From Natribacillus halophilus (lineage in GTDB: Bacteria > Bacillota > Bacilli > Bacillales > Marinococcaceae), in NCBI RefSeq assembly GCF_900100185.1, contig NZ_FNEN01000006.1, forward strand, positions 27,424 through 80,624: a stretch of DNA of 53,201 nt, in the 5' to 3' direction. Position numbers and translations under genes: made by a program. Positions within the stretch are counted from its first letter, which is position 1; each line of letters starts with the position of its first letter. Positions 41,563 through 50,230 of the stretch are shown piece after piece. The notes beneath the pieces are model-generated. The model searched no databases, was not told the origin of the DNA, and worked only from the letters and a program-made list of their open reading frames with translations.

Positions 41563-42504
41563 TTATCGGCTCTGTTCTTCAGACGTTTCTACCATATGCC
41601 CTTTGCTATAAGCCCTCGTTTTCCCTTGTCCCAGCAAACATTCAGCAGCCTGAAACTGAATTTTTTTCATGGGAGAAGCATGCCTGCCGATATTATTCAT
41701 CCATTGATCATAGCCGCGATGATCCACGATCGTCACATTATGGGCAAGTTCGGTATCGTCTACAATCGCAGCAGGCAAAAGGACCACTTTCTGAACAGGA
41801 AAATATATTCCATTGGCCTGGAAAATAGATTGAACCACATCTTCCATTCTTTTCACAGCGAGTAATGGGTTCAAGCGCTTATATTCTTTCTTCGACCTGA
41901 ATTCACGCCAAAAGCGATTAGAACCCCCTTCAAACAACGTATGCGGCGGGGTTTCAACATACGTGACACAATAGATTTCTGAAGGAGAAAGCAAAAGAAC
42001 ATCCAATTGCACATCTGCTTGCTGGATCCTGAAAACAGGATAGTAAAAGACCATATAATTGTCCGGCAACAAACGCAAAAACTCACGCAAGCGGCTGTCA
42101 TACCGATATTTACTGTCGAGTACAGATTCTTCTGACGAGGAAGATGATGCCCATTTCAGTTGCGATTGCATCCATTCATAGTAAAAGAAAGCAAGTAATG
42201 ACTCGCGACTTTTTCCGACGAGATGATGGTTTTTGTCATCATGATCACTTTTTTCATCATTCGGTTGCCTTTTATAGATCCCGCTTACTTTCTGTAAGGC
42301 ATATTGCCAAAAGGATTGCTGGACGTCAGCAAACCAATCTTCGTCATCGGGATATTCAGCGCCAACGCCTTGATTGGCTTCCGCCCACGCTCTTTGCAAC
42401 TGCTGCCACCGCTCCCGCTTCAAACGTGTATACTGTGACGGGTACTGCTGAATATCAACCTCGTATCGAGAGACATAATCTTCGAGTTTCACAAGATGGG
42501 CCAT
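41563..42504 (-). CDS. ytlQ: YtlQ family protein (nuclease-related-domain-like)
   Basis: A 313-residue soluble protein placed exactly as B. subtilis ytlQ, next to thpR (ytlP). The middle part, 'YMVFYYPVFRIQQADVQLDV' then 'LLLSPSEIYCVTYVE', looks like the beta-strand core of a NERD/restriction-endonuclease-like fold, which is inference. N-terminal half is helical, with an acidic low-complexity stretch near 95-130. ATG 42504 follows GAGGAAGAG. Function unknown. Confidence 0.8.
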   Translation of the reverse strand: MAHLVKLEDYVSRYEVDIQQYPSQYTRLKRERWQQLQRAWAEANQGVGAEYPDDEDWFADVQQSFWQYALQKVSGIYKRQPNDEKSDHDDKNHHLVGKSRESLLAFFYYEWMQSQLKWASSSSSEESVLDSKYRYDSRLREFLRLLPDNYMVFYYPVFRIQQADVQLDVLLLSPSEIYCVTYVETPPHTLFEGGSNRFWREFRSKKEYKRLNPLLAVKRMEDVVQSIFQANGIYFPVQKVVLLPAAIVDDTELAHNVTIVDHRGYDQWMNNIGRHASPMKKIQFQAAECLLGQGKTRAYSKGHMVETSEEQSR

Positions 42505-42529
42505 ACATCTCTTCCTCTCTAAATGCTTT

Positions 42530-43099
42530 TTAGACACTTTGCAGCGGAAAACGCGTGACGAACTGATACCGCGGCAACTGCCCTAAACGAACCGCGTACA
42601 GCCCGACTTCTTGCACTTGCCAATGAATGTCTTTCCAGTGCCTGGTTTCGCTTTGCAGTGTTTCTATTGGACATATTTCTTTATGTTTCCAACGTTTTGC
42701 GATCGTAATATGTGGCCTAAACGGCCGTTTCTCTTTTTTTAAACCAGCGTCAACGCACTTTTCCATCACCGCGGCCTGCAGGTCCATCAGCGATTGGATT
42801 TTTTTGACATCCGCAAATAACACACGTGGCCAATTTTCATTTCCAAACACGGCCACCCCGTTCAACTGTACGTCAAAAGCAGAAAAATGCCTAAGCATGG
42901 AGGGAAGATTCTTCTGCAACTGGGTTAACTGACCCTCGTCGACACCACCGAGAAAAAAGAGTGTGATATGATAATCGTCAACGTGTGTCATGGATTTGAA
43001 GTTTTGCAATTCGGGAAATGCCGTGAGTTCATGAAGCTGTTTTCGCACAGATTCTGGCACAGGAAGCGCCAAAAAATAATGCGTTTGCTCATCGACCAT
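42530..43099 (-). CDS. thpR: RNA 2',3'-cyclic phosphodiesterase ThpR
   Basis: A 189-residue 2H phosphoesterase (LigT/ThpR) that opens 2',3'-cyclic phosphate ends. The two HxT motifs are 'DDYHITLFFLGG' (about 44) and 'FRPHITIAKRWK' (about 128). GGAGGGATC precedes the ATG. Upstream gene of ytlQ with a 25-bp gap, as ytlP-ytlQ in B. subtilis. Confidence 0.92.
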   Translation of the reverse strand: MVDEQTHYFLALPVPESVRKQLHELTAFPELQNFKSMTHVDDYHITLFFLGGVDEGQLTQLQKNLPSMLRHFSAFDVQLNGVAVFGNENWPRVLFADVKKIQSLMDLQAAVMEKCVDAGLKKEKRPFRPHITIAKRWKHKEICPIETLQSETRHWKDIHWQVQEVGLYAVRLGQLPRYQFVTRFPLQSV

Positions 43100-43212
43100 G
43101 TAGATCCCTCCGGTGATTATTAACTATATGATATCTCAATTCCTCGCCATATGGAATAGTCTTTCCTTCGTGATATAATCCCATTAGACATAAAAAATAG
43201 GAGATGAAGCCG

Positions 43213-44139
43213 TTGTCCGTTTATACGAATATCTCAGAGCTCGTCGGCGAAACCCCGTTGGTGCGGTTGAACAAACTCACCGATCAAAAGGGAGCCGACG
43301 TCTATTTAAAACTCGAATATCAAAATCCAAGCGGAAGCGTAAAAGACAGAGCTGCGCGGGAAATGATCGTCCAGGCGGAAGAGAGCGGTGCCATCAACGA
43401 TACAACGACGATTATTGAACCAACATCCGGAAATACAGGTATCGGCCTGGCGATGAATGCCGCGGCCAGGGGCTATGCCTGCATTTTAACGATGCCGGAC
43501 ACGATGTCCCTCGAGCGGATCAACATTCTGAAAGCCTACGGCGCGCGAGTCGTCTTAACCCCGGGCGATAAAAAAATGCCGGGAGCGATAGAAAAGGCTC
43601 ATGAATTGGCCGAAGAAATCCCGAACAGTTTTATTCCGATGCAATTCGAAAATGAAGCCAATCCTGATGCGCACCGAACATCTACGGCACAGGAAATCAA
43701 AACAGCCATGGACACATTGGACCGACCTTTAAAAGCTTTTGTCGCTGCATCCGGAACCGGAGGCACCATCACCGGAACCGGCGAAACGTTGCGATCTTAT
43801 TATCCGGAGCTCGCGATTCGTGTCGTCGAACCTAAAGGCTCTCCGGTTCTCTCCGGCGGCAAACCGGGTCCGCATAAACTCGTCGGCACGTCCCCGGGCT
43901 TCGTTCCTCCGATTTTAAACGAAAACATTTATGACCACATTGACGCGATTAACGATGAGAATGCGTATGACACCGTTCACGCCCTCGCCCGTGAAGAAGG
44001 CATACTCGTCGGACCCTCCTCAGGCGCTGCTTGCTATTCCGCGCTGGAATTGGCCAAACAGTTTGAGCCCAACGACGTTGTGGTCGCCATTACGTGCGAC
44101 TCGGGTGAACGCTATTTATCGACGGACTTATTTGGCTAG
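43213..44139 (+). CDS. Cysteine synthase family protein (CysK/YtkP)
   Basis: A 308-residue PLP enzyme of the O-acetylserine sulfhydrylase family. The PLP lysine is in 'NPSGSVKDRAARE', the substrate loop in 'TSGNTGIGLAM' and the phosphate loop in 'GTGGTITGTGE'. Position after thpR suggests the YtkP paralog rather than housekeeping CysK; I cannot decide. Start is TTG 43213, nine bases after AGGAG; the ATG at 43204 overlaps that site. A TGATATAAT extended -10 lies upstream at about 43174. Confidence 0.9.
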   Translation: MSVYTNISELVGETPLVRLNKLTDQKGADVYLKLEYQNPSGSVKDRAAREMIVQAEESGAINDTTTIIEPTSGNTGIGLAMNAAARGYACILTMPDTMSLERINILKAYGARVVLTPGDKKMPGAIEKAHELAEEIPNSFIPMQFENEANPDAHRTSTAQEIKTAMDTLDRPLKAFVAASGTGGTITGTGETLRSYYPELAIRVVEPKGSPVLSGGKPGPHKLVGTSPGFVPPILNENIYDHIDAINDENAYDTVHALAREEGILVGPSSGAACYSALELAKQFEPNDVVVAITCDSGERYLSTDLFG

Positions 44140-44159
44140 AGGTGGGAGGTGTGAAAAAG

Positions 44160-44240
44160 CGTGAGGGCGCTGATATATGTGCGAGGTCGCTGATATATTC
44201 ATGAGCTCGCTGATAAACCCGTAAAATCGTTGATTTAATC
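44160..44240. repeat. Tandem repeat, 20-bp period (CGCTGATATAT family)
   Basis: CGCTGATA begins at 44168, 44188 and 44208, and CGTTGATT at 44228: four units of exactly 20 bp. Related single or paired motifs occur at 39763 and, inverted, at 235-285. Confidence 0.85.
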
Positions 44241-44328
44241 GTAATGTCATCTCTCTAAAAGAATAGAACTCGCGTGAAAGGGACGGTGACAGGAATTTTG
44301 TACCTTTAAATGAAGGTGAGCAGCCCCA

Positions 44329-44545
44329 AGGGTATGATTTCAACGTTTTCATACCCCAAAGGCCGAGCGGGGCTCTCCGTGAGGGATGATATCTGCGTTT
44401 TCATACCCCAAAAGCCGAGCGGGGCTCTCCGTGAGGGATGATATCTGCGTTTTCATACCCCAAAGGCCGAGCGGAGCCCTCCGTGAGGGATGATATTCTG
44501 CGTTTTCATACCCCAAAAGCCGGGCGGGGCTCTCCGAATCAGTAA
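44329..44545. repeat. Intergenic tandem array, 52-bp period, four cores (locus E)
   Basis: Cores start at 44329, 44381, 44433 and 44485, exactly 52 bp apart. The first has a perfect 8-bp palindrome GGGTATGA / TCATACCC. The others read GAGGGATGA ... TCATACCCC, the same stem with one bulged A. Linkers of 23 bp (AAAGGCCGAGCGGGGCTCTC type) are nearly identical to one another. A fifth, partial linker ends at 44535. No gene lies within. Confidence 0.92.
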
Positions 44546-44558
44546 GGAAGTTCGAGAG

Positions 44559-44711
44559 ATGACTACGCAAGAATTGGTTGATGAATTTGGCACTACTCAG
44601 CGCACCATCCAGTCCGTAGCCCGAGTCATGACAAATGGATCGCGAAAATTACTTCTAGCCCTATTCTCTCCAGGTAAGCTGTGCCTCTTTTATAGCCCCC
44701 GGGAAAATTAA
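44559..44711 (+). pseudogene. Possible remnant of a helix-turn-helix gene
   Basis: A 50-codon frame starting 'MTTQELVDEFGTTQRTIQSV', which reads like the first helix-turn-helix of a DeoR/HTH_11-type regulator, then loses resemblance to any protein. No ribosome site. It begins right after the repeat array. Low certainty: it may be chance. Confidence 0.3.
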
Positions 44712-44800
44712 CAGGTGCTGTGTCGAAGGAGATATGATGCCAACTTTATCTCCTCTTTTCAAACGACTTGCTTTCATCAACCGTCACATTCCAGAACCAT

Positions 44801-45238
44801 TTATTCCAATGTTTTTTTAAATACATAACTTGCTTTTTCATATGTCATTTTCTCTTCATAAAAGCGATGCGCATCATAACGTTGTAAACCTGATGAAAGA
44901 GCAACACTGTCATAATTATTCTCTAAGGCCCATTCATGAACGAACGAGAGAAGCTTTTCCCCATAACCTTTTGAACGTCTATGATTATCTGTAACTAAAT
45001 CACACACCCAAACAAACCGTCCATAATATAGAGTGATCATAGGTTTAAATCCAGTAACAGCAACAATATCTCCCTGATCGTATAAAGCAAACAATCTGTA
45101 CATATCTTTTTCCTTTGCCTCAACCACCAATTCCATGTATTCTTTTTCGTTAAGATGCGAGCGCAATTGCTTCATAATCGGGAATGCGCTGATAATTGCA
45201 TCTTCTGTACCAAGTTCTGCAATCGTTAAAGTATCCAT
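44801..45238 (-). CDS. GNAT family N-acetyltransferase
   Basis: A 145-residue GNAT enzyme with the acetyl-CoA pocket in '[16 protein letters not shown]' and the C-terminal '[20 protein letters not shown]' typical of small-molecule acetyltransferases. I start it at ATG 45238, preceded by AAAGGAG. The frame stays open upstream for 83 codons, and that part is the C-terminal half of a DinB protein, so either two genes abut without a stop or a fusion exists. Substrate unknown. Codon use is more AT-rich than neighbours, suggesting later acquisition. Confidence 0.8.
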   Translation of the reverse strand: MDTLTIAELGTEDAIISAFPIMKQLRSHLNEKEYMELVVEAKEKDMYRLFALYDQGDIVAVTGFKPMITLYYGRFVWVCDLVTDNHRRSKGYGEKLLSFVHEWALENNYDSVALSSGLQRYDAHRFYEEKMTYEKASYVFKKTLE

Positions 45239-45239
45239 A

Positions 45240-45789
45240 GCCATCTCCTTTTGTTCATTTTGTTGTTCGCTCATCATCATCCTTAAACCACTTTTTAGCC
45301 GATTAATATGAGCCTGATGATACCTATTGTGGTCTGCAATATGCCATAGGCCCCAGCGAATGGTTGCTTGTTTCTCGTTCTCATGTCCGAAAGCGACCAC
45401 TTTTTCTAAATCAGCGTCTCTAAGTTGTGTGCAAGTTTCTTGCAACATTTTTATAACGCCTTCATGGTTCGACAGCAAAGTATTCAAAGACTTGCCTTAA
45501 CCATGGGAAGCTCACCATTTTTGTCTAATGCAGGTCCGTATTTTTCCTCTATAGAAGAGGGAAGTGATTGTCCTTTGATTCTATACACCCAATTAACATC
45601 AACATACGTGAGGTGGTTTATTAGCTGAGCAGCACTATTAAGGGTGTTATTTGGACCCTTGTAATCCACTTCTTCTTGTGACATGCCATTAGTAATTAAT
45701 TGTAGTCGTTGGCTATTTTCTTTCACAGCCGAATATAATAATCCCACTATCGGTGACATGTCTCCATCACCTTGTAAATCGAAAAACAT
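45240..45789 (-). pseudogene. DinB family gene split by a frameshift
   Basis: The first frame, from ATG 45789 (AAGGTGG eight bases upstream), gives the N-terminal half: 'VGLLYSAVKENSQRLQLITN', 'LINHLTYVDVNWVYRIKGQS', '[12 protein letters not shown]', then TGA. The second half continues in another frame from about 45487: '[16 protein letters not shown]' and '[20 protein letters not shown]', carrying the C-terminal histidines. Joined, they make one DinB protein of about 165 residues. One base gained or lost near 45485 explains the break. The downstream frame then runs without a stop into the GNAT gene. Confidence 0.75.
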
Positions 45790-45834
45790 CAGTTAGATCC
45801 ACCTTAAGTCATCACGCATTTTAGCCGTTCTACG

Positions 45835-46587
45835 CTATGAGCCTCCGCTTTTCTGCTCCACATCCCGGGAAATCGCTTCCAGTTCCTCCGCCGTGAGCGG
45901 GCGGTACTCCCCGGCTTCCAAATCATTATCCAACCGGACATCACTCATGCGCACCCGTTTAAGCGCTGTCACCCGACGGCCGATTGCTCCAAACAGCCGT
46001 TTTACGTGGTGATACTTCCCTTCGGTTATCGTCACATTCAAGCGGTATCCGTCCTCTGCCTGCTCAATCCCGGACATTTTCGTCGGCTTTGTTTCCGTGC
46101 CATCTTTCAGTTGCAATCCTTCCCGTACCTTTTGCAAATCTTCGTGATACGGCTCGGCATCCAACCAGACTTCATATTCTTTCTCGACCCCCAGGCGCGG
46201 GCTTGTCAACCTGTGCGCCCATGTGCCATCGGTCGTCAAAAAAAGTAGTCCGGTTGTATCTTTATCGAGTCGTCCAACAGGAAACAGTTCATTTTTTTTA
46301 TCAGCAGCATCAATATCATCGAGCACGGTCGCATCCCGATCATCCGTTGTGGCGCTCACGCGCCCCTCTCGTTTATTCATCATAAAATAGACCGGTCCGG
46401 GATGATAATGAACGGTCTCGCCTCCTACCGTAACGGTATCTTCATGGATATTGATTTTCGCCGCTGCATCTGCAATCAGGCTGCCATTCACCTGTATCTC
46501 TTTTTTGCGTAGCAGTTTTTTCACATCTTTGCGGGAGCCGACGCCCGCGGCCGCGAGCCATTTATCAATCCGCCATCGTTCAGTCAT
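45835..46587 (-). CDS. rsuA: 16S rRNA pseudouridine synthase RsuA family
   Basis: A 250-residue pseudouridine synthase: an N-terminal S4 domain ('RIDKWLAAAGVGSRKDVKKL') and the catalytic domain with the active Asp in 'PVGRLDKDTTGLLFLTTDG'. 'EGKYHHVKRLFGAIGRRV' is typical of the RsuA branch, which modifies U516 of 16S rRNA. GGGGAGG precedes ATG 46587, which overlaps the stop of the upstream gene by 8 bases, indicating coupling. Confidence 0.9.
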   Translation of the reverse strand: MTERWRIDKWLAAAGVGSRKDVKKLLRKKEIQVNGSLIADAAAKINIHEDTVTVGGETVHYHPGPVYFMMNKREGRVSATTDDRDATVLDDIDAADKKNELFPVGRLDKDTTGLLFLTTDGTWAHRLTSPRLGVEKEYEVWLDAEPYHEDLQKVREGLQLKDGTETKPTKMSGIEQAEDGYRLNVTITEGKYHHVKRLFGAIGRRVTALKRVRMSDVRLDNDLEAGEYRPLTAEELEAISRDVEQKSGGS

Positions 46588-47248
46588 CGTTTTTGCCTCC
46601 CCGCCATTCATTCAATACCTCTGTCGCAAAATGGCCATGGGTGCCATATTTATGGGCTTTCGCGATGCCGCCTGGAATGCTCGCGCTCACAGCTTCAATG
46701 ACCTGATCGGCCACATGCTCTTGCTGCAAGCGCTGTTCCAACTTAAGCAATGCCCGCAAACTTTCTTCAGTAGCGATGGCATTCCCTTTTAAAATGCTCT
46801 CCTCATCGGCGATCATCGTGTCAAAAGCGCCGTCACACCAACGAATAAATGGTTCCCGACTTTCTTCTTTTTCAAACGCAAACGCTCCCTCGCCCATCGT
46901 TCGCAAGATGTCTGCGTGTCCCGCGAGTTTACAGGGGACAGCGATTTGATTGTTTTGCAGATAGTCGTTCATGTCTGCCTTCATCACTTTCGTCGCGCTA
47001 TAAAAGAAGGAAGTGCCCTCCGTGAAACGCCCGCCCCAGCGCCGAAAAAAGTCTGCGTAAGCTTGCGCCGGCAAAGCGATCAACACTTGCGAATAACGGT
47101 GAAAATGCTCGGGTGATACATAGGTACAATCGGGATCTGCATCAACGACGGCCCGGGTGCGGTTGTAAACAGCTACGGTTGTATTTTTCCTCGCGACTAC
47201 CCGCTGAATGATCGCATGGGCCAGTTTTCCATATCCGATAACAAGCAT
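46580..47248 (-). CDS. Rossmann-fold NAD(P)-binding protein, function unknown
   Basis: A 222-residue protein whose start, 'MLVIGYGKLAHAIIQRVVAR', is a dinucleotide-binding fold like those of pyrroline-5-carboxylate reductases and F420-type oxidoreductases. 'VLIALPAQAYADFFRRW' and 'SATKVMKADMNDYL' follow the same pattern. The typical C-terminal ProC domain is reduced. AGGGAG lies eight bases before ATG 47248. It lies between an FtsW-like gene and rsuA on the same strand; substrate unknown. Confidence 0.65.
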   Translation of the reverse strand: MLVIGYGKLAHAIIQRVVARKNTTVAVYNRTRAVVDADPDCTYVSPEHFHRYSQVLIALPAQAYADFFRRWGGRFTEGTSFFYSATKVMKADMNDYLQNNQIAVPCKLAGHADILRTMGEGAFAFEKEESREPFIRWCDGAFDTMIADEESILKGNAIATEESLRALLKLEQRLQQEHVADQVIEAVSASIPGGIAKAHKYGTHGHFATEVLNEWRGGKNDD

Positions 47249-47268
47249 GAGGTTCACTCCCTAATCAC

Positions 47269-48438
47269 TTACGCGTGAAATGCAACATTTTCTTCTTCCT
47301 GTTCCTGTATGTCTTTCGATTGCGGATGATGACGATCCTTATGATTTTGCAAGGAGATGTTGACAAGGATCGCCGCGCCGGCAAGCGATATGATTAAAGA
47401 CGTTCCTCCATAGCTAATAAAAGGAAGCGGAATCCCGGTAATCGGCAGCATACCGCTCACGGCACCGGCGTTAAGGATAAATTGAAACAACAGTTGAAAT
47501 ACAATGCCGTAGGCAAGTAAAGAACCAAATAAATTTTTACAACGCGCACCAATGAGAAGGCCTCTAAATCCGATGATGAAGAAACAGAGAATGACAAAAC
47601 CAATCCCCAGCCAGCCCGTCTCCTCGGCAATAATCGCCAGAATAAAATCCGTATGGGCTTCCGGCAAATAACCCAGCTTTTGCACGCTTTGCCCAAAGCC
47701 TGCTCCGGTCAAGCCACCGTGTGCGATCGATATGTAAGACTGGATCAGCTGTAAGCCAAAGCTATCATCGTAAGCAAAGGGATCACGAAAAGCAAGGATT
47801 CGGTTCACACGATAATCGGCCTGAAACACGAGGAATAACACGACAGCCGCCGAGAGTGTACCGAGAAAGGCAAGGTGCCGAAAACGCGCCCCCGACAAAA
47901 ACACAATCACCCCGGTGACGAGCAAGATCAATACGGCAGTCCCTAAATCCGGCTGCAACAATATGAGCGTAAATAAACCGACGACGATAATGAGGGGCGG
48001 AGCCACCCCCGTGGCGAACTGATCGATATATTTTTGCTTTTGGGAATACACTTGCGCGAGGTAAATGATCACCCCGAGTTTGACCAATTCCGAAGGTTGC
48101 ATGCTGATCCCGGCGATATTGACCCAGCGGGTTGCTTCATTGGCCGCGATGCCAAGGGCCAAAACGAGAACGAGCAAAACGATAGACAGGCCGATGATAT
48201 ATGGGCTTAATTTTTTATAATAATGGTAGCGAAAGTTCATGAGAACAGCGAAAACGAGAACCCCTAAGCCAAAATAGATCAGTTGTCTAAAGATAAAATA
48301 TGTGGATGAATTAAACTGGTCAATAGAAAGTGGGTAGCTCGCGCTATAGACCATGATTAAGCCAAACAATGTCAATGCAAATACAGCGGAAATCAATATC
48401 CAATCAAAAGCCTTAATCCGTTCGCGCACCTTAAACAC
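47269..48438 (-). CDS. SEDS glycosyltransferase (FtsW/RodA/SpoVE family)
   Basis: A 389-residue protein with ten membrane spans that polymerises lipid II glycan strands. Hallmarks are 'MQPSELVKLGVIIYLAQVYS', 'LILLQPDLGTAVLILL', the catalytic aspartate loop 'KLGYLPEAHTDFILAIIAEE' and 'PFISYGGTSL'. The first cytoplasmic segment (RERIKAFDWILI) fits FtsW/SpoVE better than RodA. It lies 7 bp after ytgP, a lipid-linked flippase homolog, which supports a shared role in envelope or spore cortex synthesis. Confidence 0.9.
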   Translation of the reverse strand: MFKVRERIKAFDWILISAVFALTLFGLIMVYSASYPLSIDQFNSSTYFIFRQLIYFGLGVLVFAVLMNFRYHYYKKLSPYIIGLSIVLLVLVLALGIAANEATRWVNIAGISMQPSELVKLGVIIYLAQVYSQKQKYIDQFATGVAPPLIIVVGLFTLILLQPDLGTAVLILLVTGVIVFLSGARFRHLAFLGTLSAAVVLFLVFQADYRVNRILAFRDPFAYDDSFGLQLIQSYISIAHGGLTGAGFGQSVQKLGYLPEAHTDFILAIIAEETGWLGIGFVILCFFIIGFRGLLIGARCKNLFGSLLAYGIVFQLLFQFILNAGAVSGMLPITGIPLPFISYGGTSLIISLAGAAILVNISLQNHKDRHHPQSKDIQEQEEENVAFHA

Positions 48439-48445
48439 CCACTTT

Positions 48446-50065
48446 CTATCTTTTTCTCATAAAGGCAAAACGATTTCCGATTACTTTTTCTGCCAATCCG
48501 GTTCGAATAGCCAAAATCAGATAAACAAACATTCCAATCAACACACCGAATATTAAAATCGTCACAAATCCAGCCTGTCCGGAAGTGTCAAAGATGACCG
48601 CGCCGCCTTCTCTAACAATGTATACCGCGATAGCCATCACCGCCGTAAAGCCCATAATCATCGCCGCCTGTCGACCGATTTGCGTAAAGCGATAATCTGC
48701 AAACTTTCCTACGGCCCAGACGTTAAAGCCAATCGCCGCGGTATAACCGATAATCGTCGCACTCACCCCACCGAGGGCACCAAAACTGGCAATCAACCCA
48801 TAATTAAGCCCGAGCTTAATGAAAAGGCCAATACAAAGGCCGGCCACGGCATATTTTTGCCGATTCATCCCCTGCAACATCGCCGCTGTGACAGCGAATA
48901 TTGAAAACAGGATCGCCGCGGGCGCATAGTAACTCAAAACCATGCTGCCAATCCCGATATCCTGAAGTCCGTATAAGGAAGCAAAAGCCGGTGTTGCCAA
49001 AATCGCCAACCCAAAGGCGGCCGGGATCGTGAAAAAAAGAATGATCTGGAACGTCTTCGTAATCAGCCCATGCATCTTTTCCACATCACGATTCGTATTG
49101 GCTTCCGTAATCGCCGGAATCAGGTTTACTGCCATCGCTGTGGCGATCGCCACCGGAATCATAATCAAGGCATGGGTTGTCCGGGAAAATACACCGAACG
49201 CCGTTTCTGCTTCCCCGGCATTCGCGCCATATGCCGCCATGGCATCGTTAAATGTAAACATATCAATCACTTGAAAAAGCGGAATTGCCAAACCTACGAA
49301 AGATAACGGCAACGCATATACAATCAATTCCTTGTACATGGAAGTGAGCGACAACTGATGGTCTGTTTTACTTTCGCTAATCTGCTGCTGAATTCCTGCC
49401 TTTCGTTGCCTCCAAAAATAAAGAAGCACGAAAAGGGAGCTCAAACCACCGATAAAAGCCCCGAACGTTGCCAAGCCGACCGCCAATCCTAAAGACCCGC
49501 CAAAAACTTCCAGGACGATAAAAGCGGTCGCGAGAATAAACAGGATGCGAGCAACCTGCTCAATCACTTGGGAAACAGCGGTGGGGCCCATGGATTGAAA
49601 CCCTTGAAAATAACCCCTGAGAACCGCCATCCCCGGAATGATCAAAAGGGCAATGCTCACCATGCGAATCGTAAAGACGACATCGCTATGGCTATTGCCT
49701 GAGGGATCCCCATTGCTCGGCAATACCCAGCCCGCGATCACGGGAGCCATGAGAAAAAGGACCAGAAACGCGATAAAACCTGTCGCCGTCATAAATACGA
49801 GACCGGATCGAAACAAACGCTGTCCCGTGTGGTAATCATCGAGGGCGTTGTATTTCGAGACAAATTTTGAAATCGCCATCGGCACACCCATGGTGGCCAG
49901 GCTTAGCAATAACTGATAGGGAAGATAGCCGTATTGATAGAGCGCGTTCCCCTGTTGTCCGACCAAAATCGTAAAAGGAAATATGTAAATCAGCCCGAGA
50001 AATCTCGAGATCATCGTCGCGCTCGTCAGCAGCATCGTGCCACGGACAAGTTTGGTATCTGCCAT
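48446..50065 (-). CDS. ytgP: Flippase family protein YtgP (MurJ-like)
   Basis: A 539-residue MOP-superfamily membrane protein with about 14 spans, resembling B. subtilis YtgP/Amj-MurJ group and SpoVB. Start region 'VRGTMLLTSATMISRFLGLI' and 'PMAISKFVSKYNALDD' are family signatures. It probably moves lipid II or another undecaprenyl-linked sugar across the membrane. The start is uncertain: ATG 50065 has its AAGGG rather far upstream, and a TTG three codons earlier would be better placed. Confidence 0.9.
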   Translation of the reverse strand: MADTKLVRGTMLLTSATMISRFLGLIYIFPFTILVGQQGNALYQYGYLPYQLLLSLATMGVPMAISKFVSKYNALDDYHTGQRLFRSGLVFMTATGFIAFLVLFLMAPVIAGWVLPSNGDPSGNSHSDVVFTIRMVSIALLIIPGMAVLRGYFQGFQSMGPTAVSQVIEQVARILFILATAFIVLEVFGGSLGLAVGLATFGAFIGGLSSLFVLLYFWRQRKAGIQQQISESKTDHQLSLTSMYKELIVYALPLSFVGLAIPLFQVIDMFTFNDAMAAYGANAGEAETAFGVFSRTTHALIMIPVAIATAMAVNLIPAITEANTNRDVEKMHGLITKTFQIILFFTIPAAFGLAILATPAFASLYGLQDIGIGSMVLSYYAPAAILFSIFAVTAAMLQGMNRQKYAVAGLCIGLFIKLGLNYGLIASFGALGGVSATIIGYTAAIGFNVWAVGKFADYRFTQIGRQAAMIMGFTAVMAIAVYIVREGGAVIFDTSGQAGFVTILIFGVLIGMFVYLILAIRTGLAEKVIGNRFAFMRKR

Positions 50066-50230
50066 CAAAATCAACGCACCCTTCTTGCAACCGTACAACA
50101 GTCGTCTCTTGATTTTATCATAGGGAAAGGATGAAAACGAATGGCAAAATCGTGTCCGTATGGCCAAAAAGTCAAACGTCGGGGAGATATGTTAGAATGA
50201 AAGACATCCAACTAAGGGAGGTTGAAAAAA

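Noticed and set aside
40418-44545. The palindromic 29-bp cores with 23-bp linkers look like CRISPR repeats and spacers.
   Set aside because: The linkers are nearly identical within an array instead of unique, spacers of 23 bp are too short, and there are no cas genes in the window.
45480-45500. Programmed +1 frameshift at CTT TGA in the DinB gene, as in release factor 2.
   Set aside because: The +1 frame closes after eight codons, whereas the DinB continuation is in the other frame; there is no upstream stimulator.
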